From positions 1-64,000 of the forward strand of contig NZ_JAJSEC010000007.1 of assembly GCF_021272185.1 (NCBI RefSeq): a stretch of 64,000 nucleotides of DNA, written 5' to 3'. Below the pieces are notes generated by a model. The model was given only the letters and a program-made list of their open reading frames with translations. It was not told the origin of the DNA and did not search any database. Below, one piece after another: positions 9,694 through 22,259 of this stretch. The position numbers were made by a program, and so were the translations under genes. Source of the DNA: Roseivivax sp. GX 12232. GTDB lineage: Bacteria; Pseudomonadota; Alphaproteobacteria; Rhodobacterales; Rhodobacteraceae. Each line of letters opens with the position of its first letter. Positions within the stretch are counted from its first letter, which is position 1.

Positions 9694-10662
9694 TCAGCCC
9701 ACCGCGTTCGGCACCGCGCGGCCCGCGAAGAAGGCGTCGAGGTTGTCGAGCACCATGTGCCCCATGGCCTCGCGCGTCTCGGCGGTGGCCGAGCCCATAT
9801 GCGGCAGGAGCACCACGTTTTCCAGCGCCCGCAGCGCCTCGGGCACATGCGGCTCCTCGGCGTAGACGTCCAGCCCCGCGCCGCGGATCGCGCCCGATTG
9901 CAGCGCGCGGATCAGCGCCGGCTCGTCGATCACATCGCCCCGCGCGGTGTTCACCAGGACGCCCTCGGGGCCCAGCGCCGCCAGCGCCTCGGCGCCGATC
10001 ATGCCGGTGTTGTCGCCACCGCCGGGCATATGCAGCGAGACCACGTCGGCCTCGGCGCAGACCGCCTCGATCGAGCCGCGCCGTTCGGCCTCGAGGCCCG
10101 CCAGCCGCTCGGGCGCGACCTCGGAGCGGTTGTAGTAGATCACCTTCATGCCGAAGCCGTGCTGCGCCCGCCGCGCCGTGGCGATGCCGATCCGGCCCAT
10201 GCCGAGGATGCCCAGCGTCTTGCCGCTGAGCTTGCTGCCGATGAGCTGCGTGGGCTTCCAGCCGTCCCAGCCACCCGCGCGCACCAGCCGCTCGCCCTCG
10301 GCGGTGCGGCGCATCGCCATGAGCATGAGCGTCAGCGCGATGTCGGCGGTGCAATCGGTCAGCACGCCGGGAGTGTTGGTCACCGTGATCCCCGCCGCCC
10401 GCGCGGCCGCCACGTCGATGTGGTTGAAGCCCACCCCGAAGTTGCCGATCACTCGCGTCCGGGGATCGCCGGCGAAGAGATCGGCCGAGAGGCTGTCGGT
10501 CACCGTCGGGCAGACCGCGTCGTAGCTCTGCAGCGCCTCGGCCAGCTCCGCGGGCGAGAGCACCGCATCCTCGGTGTTCAGCCGCGCGTCGTAGTCGCGC
10601 GCCGCCCGCGCCTCGCAGGCCTCGGGCCACTTCCGGGTGATGAGAATTCTGTGCTTCGCCAT
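9694..10662 (-). CDS. D-2-hydroxyacid dehydrogenase, glyoxylate/hydroxypyruvate reductase type
   Basis: 322-residue enzyme of the D-isomer-specific 2-hydroxyacid dehydrogenase family. The nucleotide-binding loop is [17 protein letters not shown]. The residues after the second beta strand read YYNRSE rather than an acidic NADH selector, which suggests NADPH preference. The catalytic set is seen in [10 protein letters not shown] (Arg), [10 protein letters not shown] (Glu) and LPHMGSAT (His). It is divergent from fhs-folD and about 4 kb from a glycerate 2-kinase, which fits hydroxypyruvate or glyoxylate reduction, though the substrate is inferred. ATG at 10662 begins [13 protein letters not shown]. 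Confidence 0.85.
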   Translation of the reverse strand: MAKHRILITRKWPEACEARAARDYDARLNTEDAVLSPAELAEALQSYDAVCPTVTDSLSADLFAGDPRTRVIGNFGVGFNHIDVAAARAAGITVTNTPGVLTDCTADIALTLMLMAMRRTAEGERLVRAGGWDGWKPTQLIGSKLSGKTLGILGMGRIGIATARRAQHGFGMKVIYYNRSEVAPERLAGLEAERRGSIEAVCAEADVVSLHMPGGGDNTGMIGAEALAALGPEGVLVNTARGDVIDEPALIRALQSGAIRGAGLDVYAEEPHVPEALRALENVVLLPHMGSATAETREAMGHMVLDNLDAFFAGRAVPNAVG

Positions 10663-10869
10663 GCGGCTCTCTCCTGCCTTTTCCCGAGACCTACCGCCCC
10701 GGTCCCGGTCGGCACCACCCCTTTCCGCGCCCGCTGCCGCGAAAAGGAAACCCGTGGTCGCTTCCAGACGCATGGGCGCGGCGGAAAACGGATTGTTCGG
10801 AGGTGGCGTCTGCGGCACCCAGGTCCCGCAGCGCGAGACAGAAGGCCCGGCGGGCGCTACGAGGGACAG

Positions 10870-12546
10870 ATGGCACATAAATCCGATATCGAGATCGCCC
10901 GTGCGGCGACGAAGAAGCCGATCCAGGAGATCGGCGACCGCCTCGGCATTCCCGGCGCGGCGCTTTTGCCCTACGGCCACGACAAGGCCAAGGTCGGGCA
11001 GTCCTTCATCGACGGGCTGGCCGACCGGCCCGACGGCAAGCTGATCCTGGTCACCGCGATCAACCCCACGCCCGCGGGCGAGGGCAAGACCACTACCACG
11101 GTGGGCCTCGGCGACGGGCTCAACGCCATCGGCAAGAAGGCCGCGATCTGCATCCGCGAGGCGAGCCTCGGGCCGAACTTCGGGATGAAGGGCGGCGCCG
11201 CGGGCGGCGGCTATGCCCAGGTCGTCCCGATGGAGGACATGAACCTGCATTTCACCGGTGATTTCCACGCCATCACCAGCGCCCACAACCTGCTGTCGGC
11301 GATGATCGACAACCACATCTACTGGGGCAATGCGCTCGAGATCGACCTGCGCCGCGTGGTCTGGAAGCGGGTCATCGACATGAACGACCGGGCGCTGCGC
11401 CAGATCACCGCCTCGCTCGGCGGAGTGGCCAACGGCTTCCCGCGGGAGGCCGGGTTCGACATCACCGTGGCCTCCGAGGTCATGGCGATCCTCTGCCTGG
11501 CGCGCGACCTCAAGGACCTCGAGGCGCGGCTCGGCGCGATGATCGTGGCCTACCGCCGCGACCGCAGCCCGGTCTACTGCCGCGACATCGGCGCCGAAGG
11601 GGCGATGACGGTGCTTCTCAAGGACGCCATGCAGCCGAACCTGGTGCAGACGCTCGAGAACAACCCCGCCTTCGTGCACGGCGGACCCTTCGCCAATATC
11701 GCCCATGGCTGCAACTCGGTGATCGCCACCCAGACCGCGCTGAAGCTGGCCGACTACGTGGTGACCGAAGCGGGCTTCGGCGCCGATCTCGGTGCTGAGA
11801 AGTTCATGGACATCAAGTGCCGCAAGGCCGGGCTGCACCCCGACGCGGTGGTGATCGTCGCGACCGTGCGGGCGATGAAGATGAACGGCGGCGTGGCCAA
11901 GGCCGACCTCGGCTCCGAGAACGTCCAGGCAGTCAAGGACGGCTGCGCCAACCTCGGGCGGCACATCGAGAACATGAAGAAGTTCGGCGTGCCCGCGGTG
12001 GTCGGCATCAACCATTTCGTCACCGACACCGACGCCGAGGTTGAGGCGATCCGCGACTTCTGCGCGACGCTGGGCGTCGAGGCGATCCTCAACACCCATT
12101 GGGCCGACGGCGGCAAGGGCATCGAGGAGACCGCGCGCAAGGTGGTCGAGCTCTGCGACAGCGGCGCGGCGAACTACGCGCCGCTCTACGCCGACAGCCT
12201 GGGCCTCGCGCAGAAGGTCGAGACCGTCGCCCGCGAGATCTACCGCGCCGACGGCGTGGTGATGGACAGCAAGATCCGCGCCCAGCTCGCCGACTGGGAA
12301 GAGCAGGGCTACGGCGACCTGCCGGTCTGCATGGCCAAGACGCAGTATTCCTTCTCGACCGATCCGGGCCTGCGCGGCGCGCCCACCGGCTTCACCATCC
12401 CGGTGCGCGAGGTGCGGCTTTCGGCCGGGGCGGGCTTCGTCGTGGTGGTCTGCGGCGAGATCATGACCATGCCCGGCCTGCCCTCGGCCCCCGCGGCGCA
12501 GTCGATCCGGCTGAACGAGGCGGGCGAGATCGAGGGCCTCTTCTAG
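10870..12546 (+). CDS. fhs: Formate-tetrahydrofolate ligase
   Basis: ATP-dependent ligation of formate to tetrahydrofolate, giving 10-formyl-THF. 558 residues, the usual length. P-loop [18 protein letters not shown] near residues 65-84, followed by [20 protein letters not shown] and [20 protein letters not shown], both typical. ATG at 10870 is preceded by GAGGGAC. folD follows after 92 bases, so the pair covers formate to methylene-THF interconversion. The 207-base gap to the divergent dehydrogenase gene should hold both promoters. Confidence 0.97.
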   Translation: MAHKSDIEIARAATKKPIQEIGDRLGIPGAALLPYGHDKAKVGQSFIDGLADRPDGKLILVTAINPTPAGEGKTTTTVGLGDGLNAIGKKAAICIREASLGPNFGMKGGAAGGGYAQVVPMEDMNLHFTGDFHAITSAHNLLSAMIDNHIYWGNALEIDLRRVVWKRVIDMNDRALRQITASLGGVANGFPREAGFDITVASEVMAILCLARDLKDLEARLGAMIVAYRRDRSPVYCRDIGAEGAMTVLLKDAMQPNLVQTLENNPAFVHGGPFANIAHGCNSVIATQTALKLADYVVTEAGFGADLGAEKFMDIKCRKAGLHPDAVVIVATVRAMKMNGGVAKADLGSENVQAVKDGCANLGRHIENMKKFGVPAVVGINHFVTDTDAEVEAIRDFCATLGVEAILNTHWADGGKGIEETARKVVELCDSGAANYAPLYADSLGLAQKVETVAREIYRADGVVMDSKIRAQLADWEEQGYGDLPVCMAKTQYSFSTDPGLRGAPTGFTIPVREVRLSAGAGFVVVVCGEIMTMPGLPSAPAAQSIRLNEAGEIEGLF

Positions 12547-12638
12547 GCCGCCCCCGGGGTCCGCGGCGGGCCGGGTGCGGCTTGCGCTTGCCCGCCCCGG
12601 GCCTCATACGCGCGCCAAACGACTTGGAAAGGACGAGG

Positions 12639-13541
12639 ATGACCGCCACACGCATCGACGGAAAGGCCTTCGCCGCGACCATCCGCGACAGGGTCGCCCA
12701 GCATGTCACCCGCCTCAAAGAGGATCACGGCATCACGCCGGGGCTGGCCGTGGTGCTGGTCGGCGAGGATCCCGCCAGCCAGGTCTACGTCCGCAACAAG
12801 GGCAAGCAGACCCACGAGGCGGGCATGCAGAGCTTCGAGCACCGCCTGCCCGACGACACGCCCGAGGCCGACCTCCTGGCGCTGGTCGAGACGCTGAACG
12901 GCGACCCGGCGGTGCATGGCATCCTGGTGCAGCTGCCGCTGCCCGGGCACATCGACGCCGAGAAAGTGATCAACACCATCGACCCGGCCAAGGATGTCGA
13001 CGGCTTCCACATCCTGAACGTCGGGCTCCTGGGCACCGGGCAGAAAAGCATGGTGCCCTGCACGCCGCTGGGCTGCCTGATGATGCTGCGCGAGCATCAC
13101 GGGACGCTCTCGGGGCTCGAGGCGGTGGTGATCGGCCGGTCGAATATCGTCGGCAAGCCGATGGCGCAGCTCCTCCTGGGCGAAAGCTGCACGGTGACGG
13201 TGGCGCATTCGCGCACCAGGGACCTGGCCGAGACGGTGCGCCGCGCCGACATCGTTATCGCCGCCGTGGGCCGCCCCGAGATGGTGCCCGGGGACTGGAT
13301 CAAGCCCGGCGCCACGGTGATCGACGTGGGCATCAACCGGGTGCCCGCGCCGGAAAAGGGCGAGGGCAAGACCCGGCTCGTGGGCGACTGCGACTTCGAA
13401 AGCTGCGCCGAGGTCGCGGGCGCGATCACCCCGGTGCCGGGCGGCGTCGGCCCGATGACCATCGCGTGCTTGCTGGCCAATACCGTGACCGCCTGCTGCC
13501 GCGCGCAGGGCATCGCGGAGCCTGAGGGGCTGACGGTCTGA
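12639..13541 (+). CDS. folD: Bifunctional methylene-THF dehydrogenase / methenyl-THF cyclohydrolase
   Basis: Interconverts 5,10-methylene-THF, methenyl-THF and 10-formyl-THF. 300 residues. Family signatures are [14 protein letters not shown] with the catalytic Lys, [18 protein letters not shown], the NADP-binding [18 protein letters not shown] and [32 protein letters not shown] ribosome-binding site precedes the ATG. Likely co-transcribed with fhs. Confidence 0.97.
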   Translation: MTATRIDGKAFAATIRDRVAQHVTRLKEDHGITPGLAVVLVGEDPASQVYVRNKGKQTHEAGMQSFEHRLPDDTPEADLLALVETLNGDPAVHGILVQLPLPGHIDAEKVINTIDPAKDVDGFHILNVGLLGTGQKSMVPCTPLGCLMMLREHHGTLSGLEAVVIGRSNIVGKPMAQLLLGESCTVTVAHSRTRDLAETVRRADIVIAAVGRPEMVPGDWIKPGATVIDVGINRVPAPEKGEGKTRLVGDCDFESCAEVAGAITPVPGGVGPMTIACLLANTVTACCRAQGIAEPEGLTV

Positions 13542-13618
13542 AGGGGGTGCCCTGAGGCTTCGGAGAGTGGGGCGCGGGCGATGAGCGGCGCGCCCTGTCC
13601 AAGACCCAGCGCCCCGTC

Positions 13619-13765
13619 GGGCGCTTGGCGGTAAGCGGTACGCTCTGAGCGGCCCGGCCGGGTGCCGGGCACCTTGCACCAAGCGGCGGACTCTCAGGCA
13701 GGTCCGGCCTGGTGCCGGGCGTTCGCCTTATGCGCGGCGCGGGGCCTGCGCCTCAGACAAGCTCT
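13619..13765. repeat. Degenerate tandem repeat, about 48-50 bp unit, between folD and the GNAT gene
   Basis: Two recognisable units (13619-13666 and 13667-13716) and part of a third. Each opens with GGGC, has AAGCGG in its first half and a GGCCnGGTGCC end. The region lies between the convergent stops of folD and the GNAT gene, is GC-rich, and contains no gene I can support. The units are diverged, so this may be an old duplication. Confidence 0.45.
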
Positions 13766-13816
13766 CGACAGATCTGCCACAAGCAAGAGCGCCGCCCTTG
13801 TCGCAGCGCCGCCGCC

Positions 13817-14275
13817 CTACCCCAGGTCCACCATCATCGTCGCCATGCCGCCGCGCTCGGACAGCCGCTCGAAACCCGCGCCCTCGTAGGCGCGCAGCGC
13901 GGGCAGGTTGTCGGTCTCGCATTTCAGCGTCACCGTGAGCGCCTCGAGGCTGCGGGCCGCCTCGATCACCAGCCCGGCCATCTCGGCCCCGGCGCCGCCG
14001 CGCGCCTCGGGGGCGACGAAGACATAGGTGAGGTGCCGCACCTCCGGCCCGACGCCCACGCGCAGGGCGAAAAACCCCACGTCGCGGCCCGCGCTGTCGG
14101 TCAGGTAGAAGGAGGCGTCGTCCGGCTCGTTCAGCCATTTCTCCTGCCATTCCAGCGGGTCGAGCGGAAACTTGGCGTTGGGGTTCACCAGCGCCATCTC
14201 CTCGGGGCTGGTGATCATCTCGCCCAGGGTCACCACCTCGAAGGGGGCGTTCTTGCGCAGGCTCAGGTCGGGCAT
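13817..14275 (-). CDS. GNAT-family N-acetyltransferase
   Basis: 152-residue single-domain acetyltransferase. The acetyl-CoA loop region is FVAPEARGGAGAEMAGLVIE (R/QxxGxG/A type), with a C-terminal CETDNLPALRAYEGAGFERL typical of the fold. I chose MPDLSLRKNAPF at 14275 because AAAGGAGG lies just before it; an in-frame Met 17 codons upstream lacks a good site. Substrate unknown: small molecule, protein N-terminus and antibiotic are all possible. Confidence 0.85.
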   Translation of the reverse strand: MPDLSLRKNAPFEVVTLGEMITSPEEMALVNPNAKFPLDPLEWQEKWLNEPDDASFYLTDSAGRDVGFFALRVGVGPEVRHLTYVFVAPEARGGAGAEMAGLVIEAARSLEALTVTLKCETDNLPALRAYEGAGFERLSERGGMATMMVDLG

Positions 14276-14578
14276 GTCGCCTCCTTTCGAGGGCCGGATC
14301 GGCGTGCTTTTGCGGCGCGGGCGCACCGGCCGAGCGGTCTTGCGGGCGTCCCGCGCCGGGCCTCAGGCCCGGGAACGCGCGGGACGGGGAGGCCTCTACC
14401 GCAAGCGGCGCGGTTGCGCCAGCAGAGCGGTGCGAGGGCGTGAGAGCAGAGTTTTCTGAGAAGGTGACGCGGGTCTGTACGGCTCGACATGCTCAAGCCG
14501 TGTGGCCAGGCTTCTTGGGACGGGCGTGATAACAACGATCGAAGGCCGCCCGCCACGCCCCTCGCCTAGCCCCCAAGC
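14276..14578. other. Intergenic region with a nested GC hairpin
   Basis: 303 bases between the GNAT start and the glycerate kinase stop (both minus strand). No gene seen. It contains an 8-base perfect outer stem GTCCCGCG (14348-14355) / CGCGGGAC (14378-14385) enclosing an inner perfect dyad CGGGCCT-C-AGGCCCG. This might be a terminator for the lyxose isomerase/glycerate kinase unit, but it lacks a T-tract. The rest holds nothing recognisable. Confidence 0.5.
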
Positions 14579-15850
14579 TTACCCCTCCGGCAGGATCAAC
14601 ACCGCCCGGAAGTCGTTCACATTGGTCAGCGTCGGGCCGGTCACCACCTGATCGCCCAGCGCCTCAAAGAAGCCATGCGCGTCGTTCCGCGCCAGCGCGG
14701 CTTCGGGGTCGACGCCCGCCGCCCGCGCCCGGGCCAGCGTCTCGGGGCCCGCGTAGGCGCCCGCCACTTCCGCCGCGCCGTCGACCCCGTCGGTGTCGCA
14801 GGCCAGGACGTGGATGCCCGGCGCCCCGTCCAGCGCCAGCGCCGCGGCCAGGGTGAACTCGGCGTTCGGACCGCCCACGCCGTCGCCGCGCCGGGTCACG
14901 GTGCATTCCCCGCCCGAGAGAAGCAGGATCGGCCGGGCATTGGCCGTAGCCTCTGCGCGCAGCTCCAGCGCCTTGCGCGCCTGTTCCGCCGCCAGCTCCC
15001 GCGCCTCGCCTTCGAGCGCGTCGCCCAGAAGTCGCACCTCGAGCCCCTGCGCCTCGGCGGCCTCGGCGGCGGCCTCCAGGGACTGCGAGGGCGCGGCGAC
15101 GATCCGGGTCTCGGCCCCCGCGAGCCGCGGATCGCCGGGCGCCACCACGCCCGAGCGGCCGGCCAGCACGCGCCGCGCCGCCTCGGGCAGCTCGACGCCG
15201 TAGCGTTCCAGGATCGCGCGCGCCTCGGCGGCGGTGCTGGTCTCGCCCACCGTCGGCCCCGAGGCGATCTCGGCGGGGTTGTCGCCCGGCACGTCCGAGA
15301 TCATCAGCGACAGGAGCCGCGCGGGATGGCAGGCGGCGGCGAGCTGGCCACCCTTCACCCGGCTGAGGTGCTTGCGCACCACGTTCATCGCGCCGATCGG
15401 CGCGCCCGAGGCCAGAAGCGCGGCGTTGACCGCCTGCTTGTCCTCCAGCGTCATCCCCTCGGCGGGCGCGCAAAGCAGCGAAGAGCCGCCGCCCGAGATC
15501 AGCGCGATGACCCGGTCCTCGGGCCCGAGGCCGCCCACCAGCGCCAGCATCCGCCGGGTGGCCGCGACGCCCGCGGCGTCGGGCACCGGATGCGCCGCCT
15601 CGACGATCTCGATGCCCTCGGTGGGCCGGGCGTAGCCGTAGCGGGTGATCACCAGCCCCTCGCAGGGGCCGAGCGCCGCCTCCACGGCTTCGGCCATGCG
15701 CGCGCTGGCCTTGCCGGCCCCGATCACGACGAGGCGGCCCGCCCCGCGCTCGGGCAGATGCGCGGGCAGGACCCGCGTCGGGTCCGCCACCTCGACCGCG
15801 CGGCGGAACAGGCCGGTCAGGAAGGCGCGCGGATCACCGGGGCCCGCCAT
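14579..15850 (-). CDS. gckA: Glycerate 2-kinase (MOFRL family)
   Basis: Phosphorylates D-glycerate to 2-phosphoglycerate, feeding it into glycolysis/gluconeogenesis. 423 residues. N-terminal DUF4147-type domain with RLVVIGAGKASARMAEA, LISGGGSSLLCAPAEGMTL and RKHLSRVKGGQLA; C-terminal MOFRL domain with LLSGGECTVT, GGPNAEFTL and CDTDGVDG. The ATG at 15850 is 4 bases after the lyxose isomerase stop, so the two are translationally close. With the hydroxypyruvate reductase-like gene nearby it completes a hydroxypyruvate to 2-phosphoglycerate route; the symbol follows common usage. Confidence 0.9.
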   Translation of the reverse strand: MAGPGDPRAFLTGLFRRAVEVADPTRVLPAHLPERGAGRLVVIGAGKASARMAEAVEAALGPCEGLVITRYGYARPTEGIEIVEAAHPVPDAAGVAATRRMLALVGGLGPEDRVIALISGGGSSLLCAPAEGMTLEDKQAVNAALLASGAPIGAMNVVRKHLSRVKGGQLAAACHPARLLSLMISDVPGDNPAEIASGPTVGETSTAAEARAILERYGVELPEAARRVLAGRSGVVAPGDPRLAGAETRIVAAPSQSLEAAAEAAEAQGLEVRLLGDALEGEARELAAEQARKALELRAEATANARPILLLSGGECTVTRRGDGVGGPNAEFTLAAALALDGAPGIHVLACDTDGVDGAAEVAGAYAGPETLARARAAGVDPEAALARNDAHGFFEALGDQVVTGPTLTNVNDFRAVLILPEG

Positions 15851-15854
15851 GGGC

Positions 15855-16541
15855 TCAGGACAGCCAGCGGGCGTAGTCGCTGACCAGGAGGTGCAGCGGG
15901 TCGCAGTCTTCCTCGATCTCGGCGAAACGGCCGATCTTCTCGCGGAAGATGTTGTCGGTCTCGTCGTCGTTCACGGTGGAGACCTCGCCCACCAGCACGT
16001 CGCCGCCCTCGCCCCAGAAGGCGTGCCAGTCGCCGGGCATGAGCGTCACGCTCTCGCCCGGGGCCAGGCGCAGCTTCTCGCCGGGGGCGTAGTCCCGCGC
16101 GATGCCGTCGCACATCACCCGGCCGCCACGGTCCTCGGCAAAGCCGCCCTGGTCGTCCGAGCCGTAAAGCTCGATCACCAGGGTGTCGCCGCCGCGGTTG
16201 ATGATGTCTTCGGCCTTGATCGCATGGGTGTGCATCGGGCTGAGCTGGTCCTGCCGGGTGATCAGCAGCTTCTCGGCGTAACACATGCCGCGCCCTGTCG
16301 TGAGGTCCGAGAGCCGCCCGTTGCGCAGGGTGAAAAGGAAAAGCCCCATCTCCTCGAAGCGGCCCTTGCCGTAGTCGGTGATGTCCCAGCCGCAGCGCGC
16401 GTCGATGACATGGCGCGCGTCCTCCGCCCGGTCGCGGAACTGGCCCGGCGTCCAATAGGCAAAGGGCGGCAGGGCAAAGCCGTAATGGCGGATCATCGCG
16501 TCTGCCGATTGCAGGATGTCGTTGACCTCGGATCGTTTCAT
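15855..16541 (-). CDS. D-lyxose/D-mannose-type ketol isomerase (cupin)
   Basis: 228 residues, the length of the metal-dependent D-lyxose isomerase family. Cupin metal site visible in SPMHTHAIKAEDIINRGG (HxH...E), with a downstream GDWHAFWGEGGDVLVGEVST supplying the last His and the tail of the fold. N-terminal MKRSEVNDILQSADAMIRHY and ALPPFAYWTP are family features. AGGAGAG precedes the ATG at 16541. Directly upstream of the glycerate kinase gene, suggesting a sugar/sugar-acid catabolic unit; true substrate not settled by sequence. Confidence 0.82.
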   Translation of the reverse strand: MKRSEVNDILQSADAMIRHYGFALPPFAYWTPGQFRDRAEDARHVIDARCGWDITDYGKGRFEEMGLFLFTLRNGRLSDLTTGRGMCYAEKLLITRQDQLSPMHTHAIKAEDIINRGGDTLVIELYGSDDQGGFAEDRGGRVMCDGIARDYAPGEKLRLAPGESVTLMPGDWHAFWGEGGDVLVGEVSTVNDDETDNIFREKIGRFAEIEEDCDPLHLLVSDYARWLS

Positions 16542-16665
16542 GCGGCTCTCCTGCTTGGGGGGGCGGGGCGCGGCCTCCCGGCGGGCGGGCGGCGTTCCAG
16601 CCGCCGCCCCGGGGCACCGCCCCTTTCGGGGGGGGGGCACCGGCCCGCGCAGGGCCGACGCTGCC

Positions 16666-19780
<3,115 letters not shown>

Positions 19781-19784
<4 letters not shown>

Positions 19785-20896
19785 GGCATGTCCTTCTGGG
19801 TGACCTGGCTTTCGCCCTTGTCCTCGGTGACCTCGACGTATTGCGCCGCGCCGCCGAGCTCGGCGAACAGCTCCGGGCCGGTGCCGGTCATCCAGGCCTG
19901 GGCGCCGAGCGCGGTGACCTCGGCGTAAAGCGCCGCGCGGCGGCCCGCGTCGAGATGTGCGGCCACCTCGTCGAGCAGCAGGATCGGCGGGGCGCCGAAA
20001 TCCGCCGCGATGGCCCGGGCATTGGCGAGGATCAGCGAGATCAGCAGCGCCTTCTGCTCGCCGGTCGAGCAATCCGCCGCGGGCACGCCCTTGGCGGCAT
20101 AGGTGCCGATCAGGTCGGCGCGATGCGGGCCGATCAGCGTGCGCCCGGCGGCGAGGTCGCGCGGGCGGCTGGCCTCGAGCGCGAGGCCCAGCGCGACCTC
20201 CTCGGCATAAAGCTCGCCCTCGCCGGCGCTCAGCTCCAGTTCGGCGGCGGGAAAGGCGGTCTCGGCCCCCTGTTGCGCGGCGGCGATGCGGGTCAGCGCC
20301 TCCTGCCGGTTGGCCTGGATCTGCGCCCCGGTGCGGGCCATCTGCGCCTCGAGCGCGCGATACCAATGGGCGTCGCGCACCTGGTCCTTCAGCAGGCGGT
20401 TGCGGTCGCGCATGGCCTTCTCGTAGTCGAGGCTCGCCTCGGCGTGGTCGGGAAAGAACGACAGCGTCATCCGGTCGAGGAAGCGCCGCCGCCCCTCGGC
20501 GCCCTCGATCCAGAGCCGGTCCATCGAGGGCACCAGCCAGAGCACCCGCACCAGCCGGCCCAGCGCCACCTGCGGCTGGGCCTTCTCGTCGATGCGCACC
20601 TGCCGGGGCTGGCCCTGCTCCGAGACAAAGGCCACCTCGCTGCGGCCGCCCGGGCCCGCGACCTGGCCGCCGAGCTTCCAGCCGATCGCCTCGGGGCGAC
20701 GGGTCATCGCCTCGGCCGAGGCCCGGCGCATCCCCCGCCCCGGCGAGAACAGCGACACCGCCTCGAGGAGGTTGGTCTTGCCCGCGCCGTTCGGGCCGTA
20801 GATCGCCAGCGGCCGCGCGTCGACATCCAGCACCGCGCGGCGGTGCGAGCGGAAGTGCGACAGCGTCAGCCTCTCGAGGAACAGCGTCTCGGACAT
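19781..20896 (-). CDS. recF: DNA replication and repair protein RecF
   Basis: SMC-like ATPase that loads RecA at gaps through RecOR. 371 residues. Walker A IYGPNGAGKTNLLEAVSLFS near residue 30; the signature region STGEQKALLISLILANA and Walker B PILLLDEVAAHLD are in the C-terminal part. I chose the ATG at 20896 (MSETLFLERLTLSHFRS); the frame stays open upstream but without family similarity. Here recF is about 20 kb from dnaN, with a polysaccharide island between. Confidence 0.96.
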
Positions 20897-21023
20897 GGCC
20901 CGCTTATCGCCGCTCTGACCGGGCAAGAAAAGGGCCGCGCGGGGGCGCAACGCGCGCGGCCTGCAGAGGCGGTTAACCATGCCGCCACAGGCTGAAGGCC
21001 CGCCCGTCAGCCCCGAGGCCCGC

Positions 21024-22109
21024 ATGTATTCATCCGCCGCGCTTTCCCTGCCTTTCATGGCGCCCTCGCAGGCGCAGAAACACGTCACATTCAACGAGGC
21101 GCTGCGGCGGCTCGACCTGGTCACCCAGCTTGCGGTCACGGCGCGCGACCTCGACACCCCGCCGGTCGCGCCCGAGGAGGCCGCGCGCTACATCGTCGGT
21201 GCCGCGCCGACCGGCGACTGGGCCGGCCACGCCCGGGAGATCGCGGAGTTCGAAAGCGGCGGCTGGCGCTTCACCCCGCCCGCCTCCGGCTGGCGCGCCT
21301 GGGTCGTCGCGGAGGCGCGGCTTCTCGTCTGGGACGGCGCGGCTTGGCAGGACCTCGAGCCCGAGCTGCAGAACCTGCCCGGCATCGGCATCAACGCCAC
21401 GAGCGATGCCACCAACCGGCTGGCCCTGGCCGCGCCCGCGACGCTCTTCACCCACGAGGGCGCGGGCCACCAGCTGAAGATCAACAAGGCCGCCGCGGGC
21501 GACACCGCGAGCCTTCTCTTCCAGACCAACTGGTCGGGCCGGGCCGAGATGGGCACCGCGGGGTCGGACGCCTTCGCGCTGAAGGTCAGCCCCGACGGCG
21601 CGAGCTGGACCGACGCCTTGGTGATCGACCCCGCCACCGGCCATGTCTCGGGCGCCGCGGTGCAGGCGACGCCGGGGGATGCCACGCCCGGCCGGCTGAT
21701 GCGCGCAGACTGGGGCTACGGGCCCGGCACGCTTCTGGGCACCGTGGCCTTCGCCGCGGGCGCCCCCTCGGGTGCGGTCTTCGAACAGGGGGCGGCGCAT
21801 CTGCGGCTGGCCTCGGGGCTGCAGCTGGCCTGGACGACGCTGACGCTGACACGGATCGACGGGGCGCACCTAGGCGCGACCTGGAGCTTCCCGGCGGCCT
21901 TCTCGGCGGCACCTTGGGTCAGCGGCACGCTCGATCCCGGGAGCGCGGGCGGGCTGAGCCCAGGCCTCGACGCGCTGGGACCGGTCCTCGTCACCCCGGG
22001 CAGCGGCGCCGATTGCGCGGTCAGCCTCTACCGCCAGGCCGGGCAGATCGACTTCGGCAGCGGCGATAGCTGCGCCGTGCGGCTCATGGCGCTCGGCCGC
22101 TGGGACTGA
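21024..22109 (+). CDS. DUF2793 protein with phage-fibre-like C-terminus
   Basis: 361 residues from the ATG at 21024; an in-frame ATG at 20979 would add 15 residues. The N-terminal half (LSLPFMAPSQAQKHVTFNEALRRLDLVTQ) matches DUF2793, a family common in phage and gene-transfer-agent-like loci of Rhodobacterales. The C-terminal 120 residues (LQLAWTTLTLTR...GATWSFPAAFSAAPWVSGTL) resemble the receptor-binding tip domain of phage tail fibres. No signal peptide seen. It is divergent from recF and is the first gene of the surface-polysaccharide island. Function unknown; glycan binding is an inference from fibre-like architecture. Confidence 0.75.
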   Translation: MYSSAALSLPFMAPSQAQKHVTFNEALRRLDLVTQLAVTARDLDTPPVAPEEAARYIVGAAPTGDWAGHAREIAEFESGGWRFTPPASGWRAWVVAEARLLVWDGAAWQDLEPELQNLPGIGINATSDATNRLALAAPATLFTHEGAGHQLKINKAAAGDTASLLFQTNWSGRAEMGTAGSDAFALKVSPDGASWTDALVIDPATGHVSGAAVQATPGDATPGRLMRADWGYGPGTLLGTVAFAAGAPSGAVFEQGAAHLRLASGLQLAWTTLTLTRIDGAHLGATWSFPAAFSAAPWVSGTLDPGSAGGLSPGLDALGPVLVTPGSGADCAVSLYRQAGQIDFGSGDSCAVRLMALGRWD

Positions 22110-22259
22110 GCCCCGCGCGCGCCGTGCCTGGTTAACAGCGGGTTAAGAAATCCCGCCGCATTGCGCGGGTTCGCCCCGCTTCCGCCCCGAATTCCACCCG
22201 TCCCCGCCCCGCGCCCCGGTCACTCCTGGCGCGGGGAACTTCAGCATTCGGGGGATGGG

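Noticed and set aside
6029-9865. A 1278-codon plus-strand frame opposite rmuC and mutL
   Set aside because: Shadow of rmuC and mutL; Gly/His/Leu/Arg-rich with no domain.
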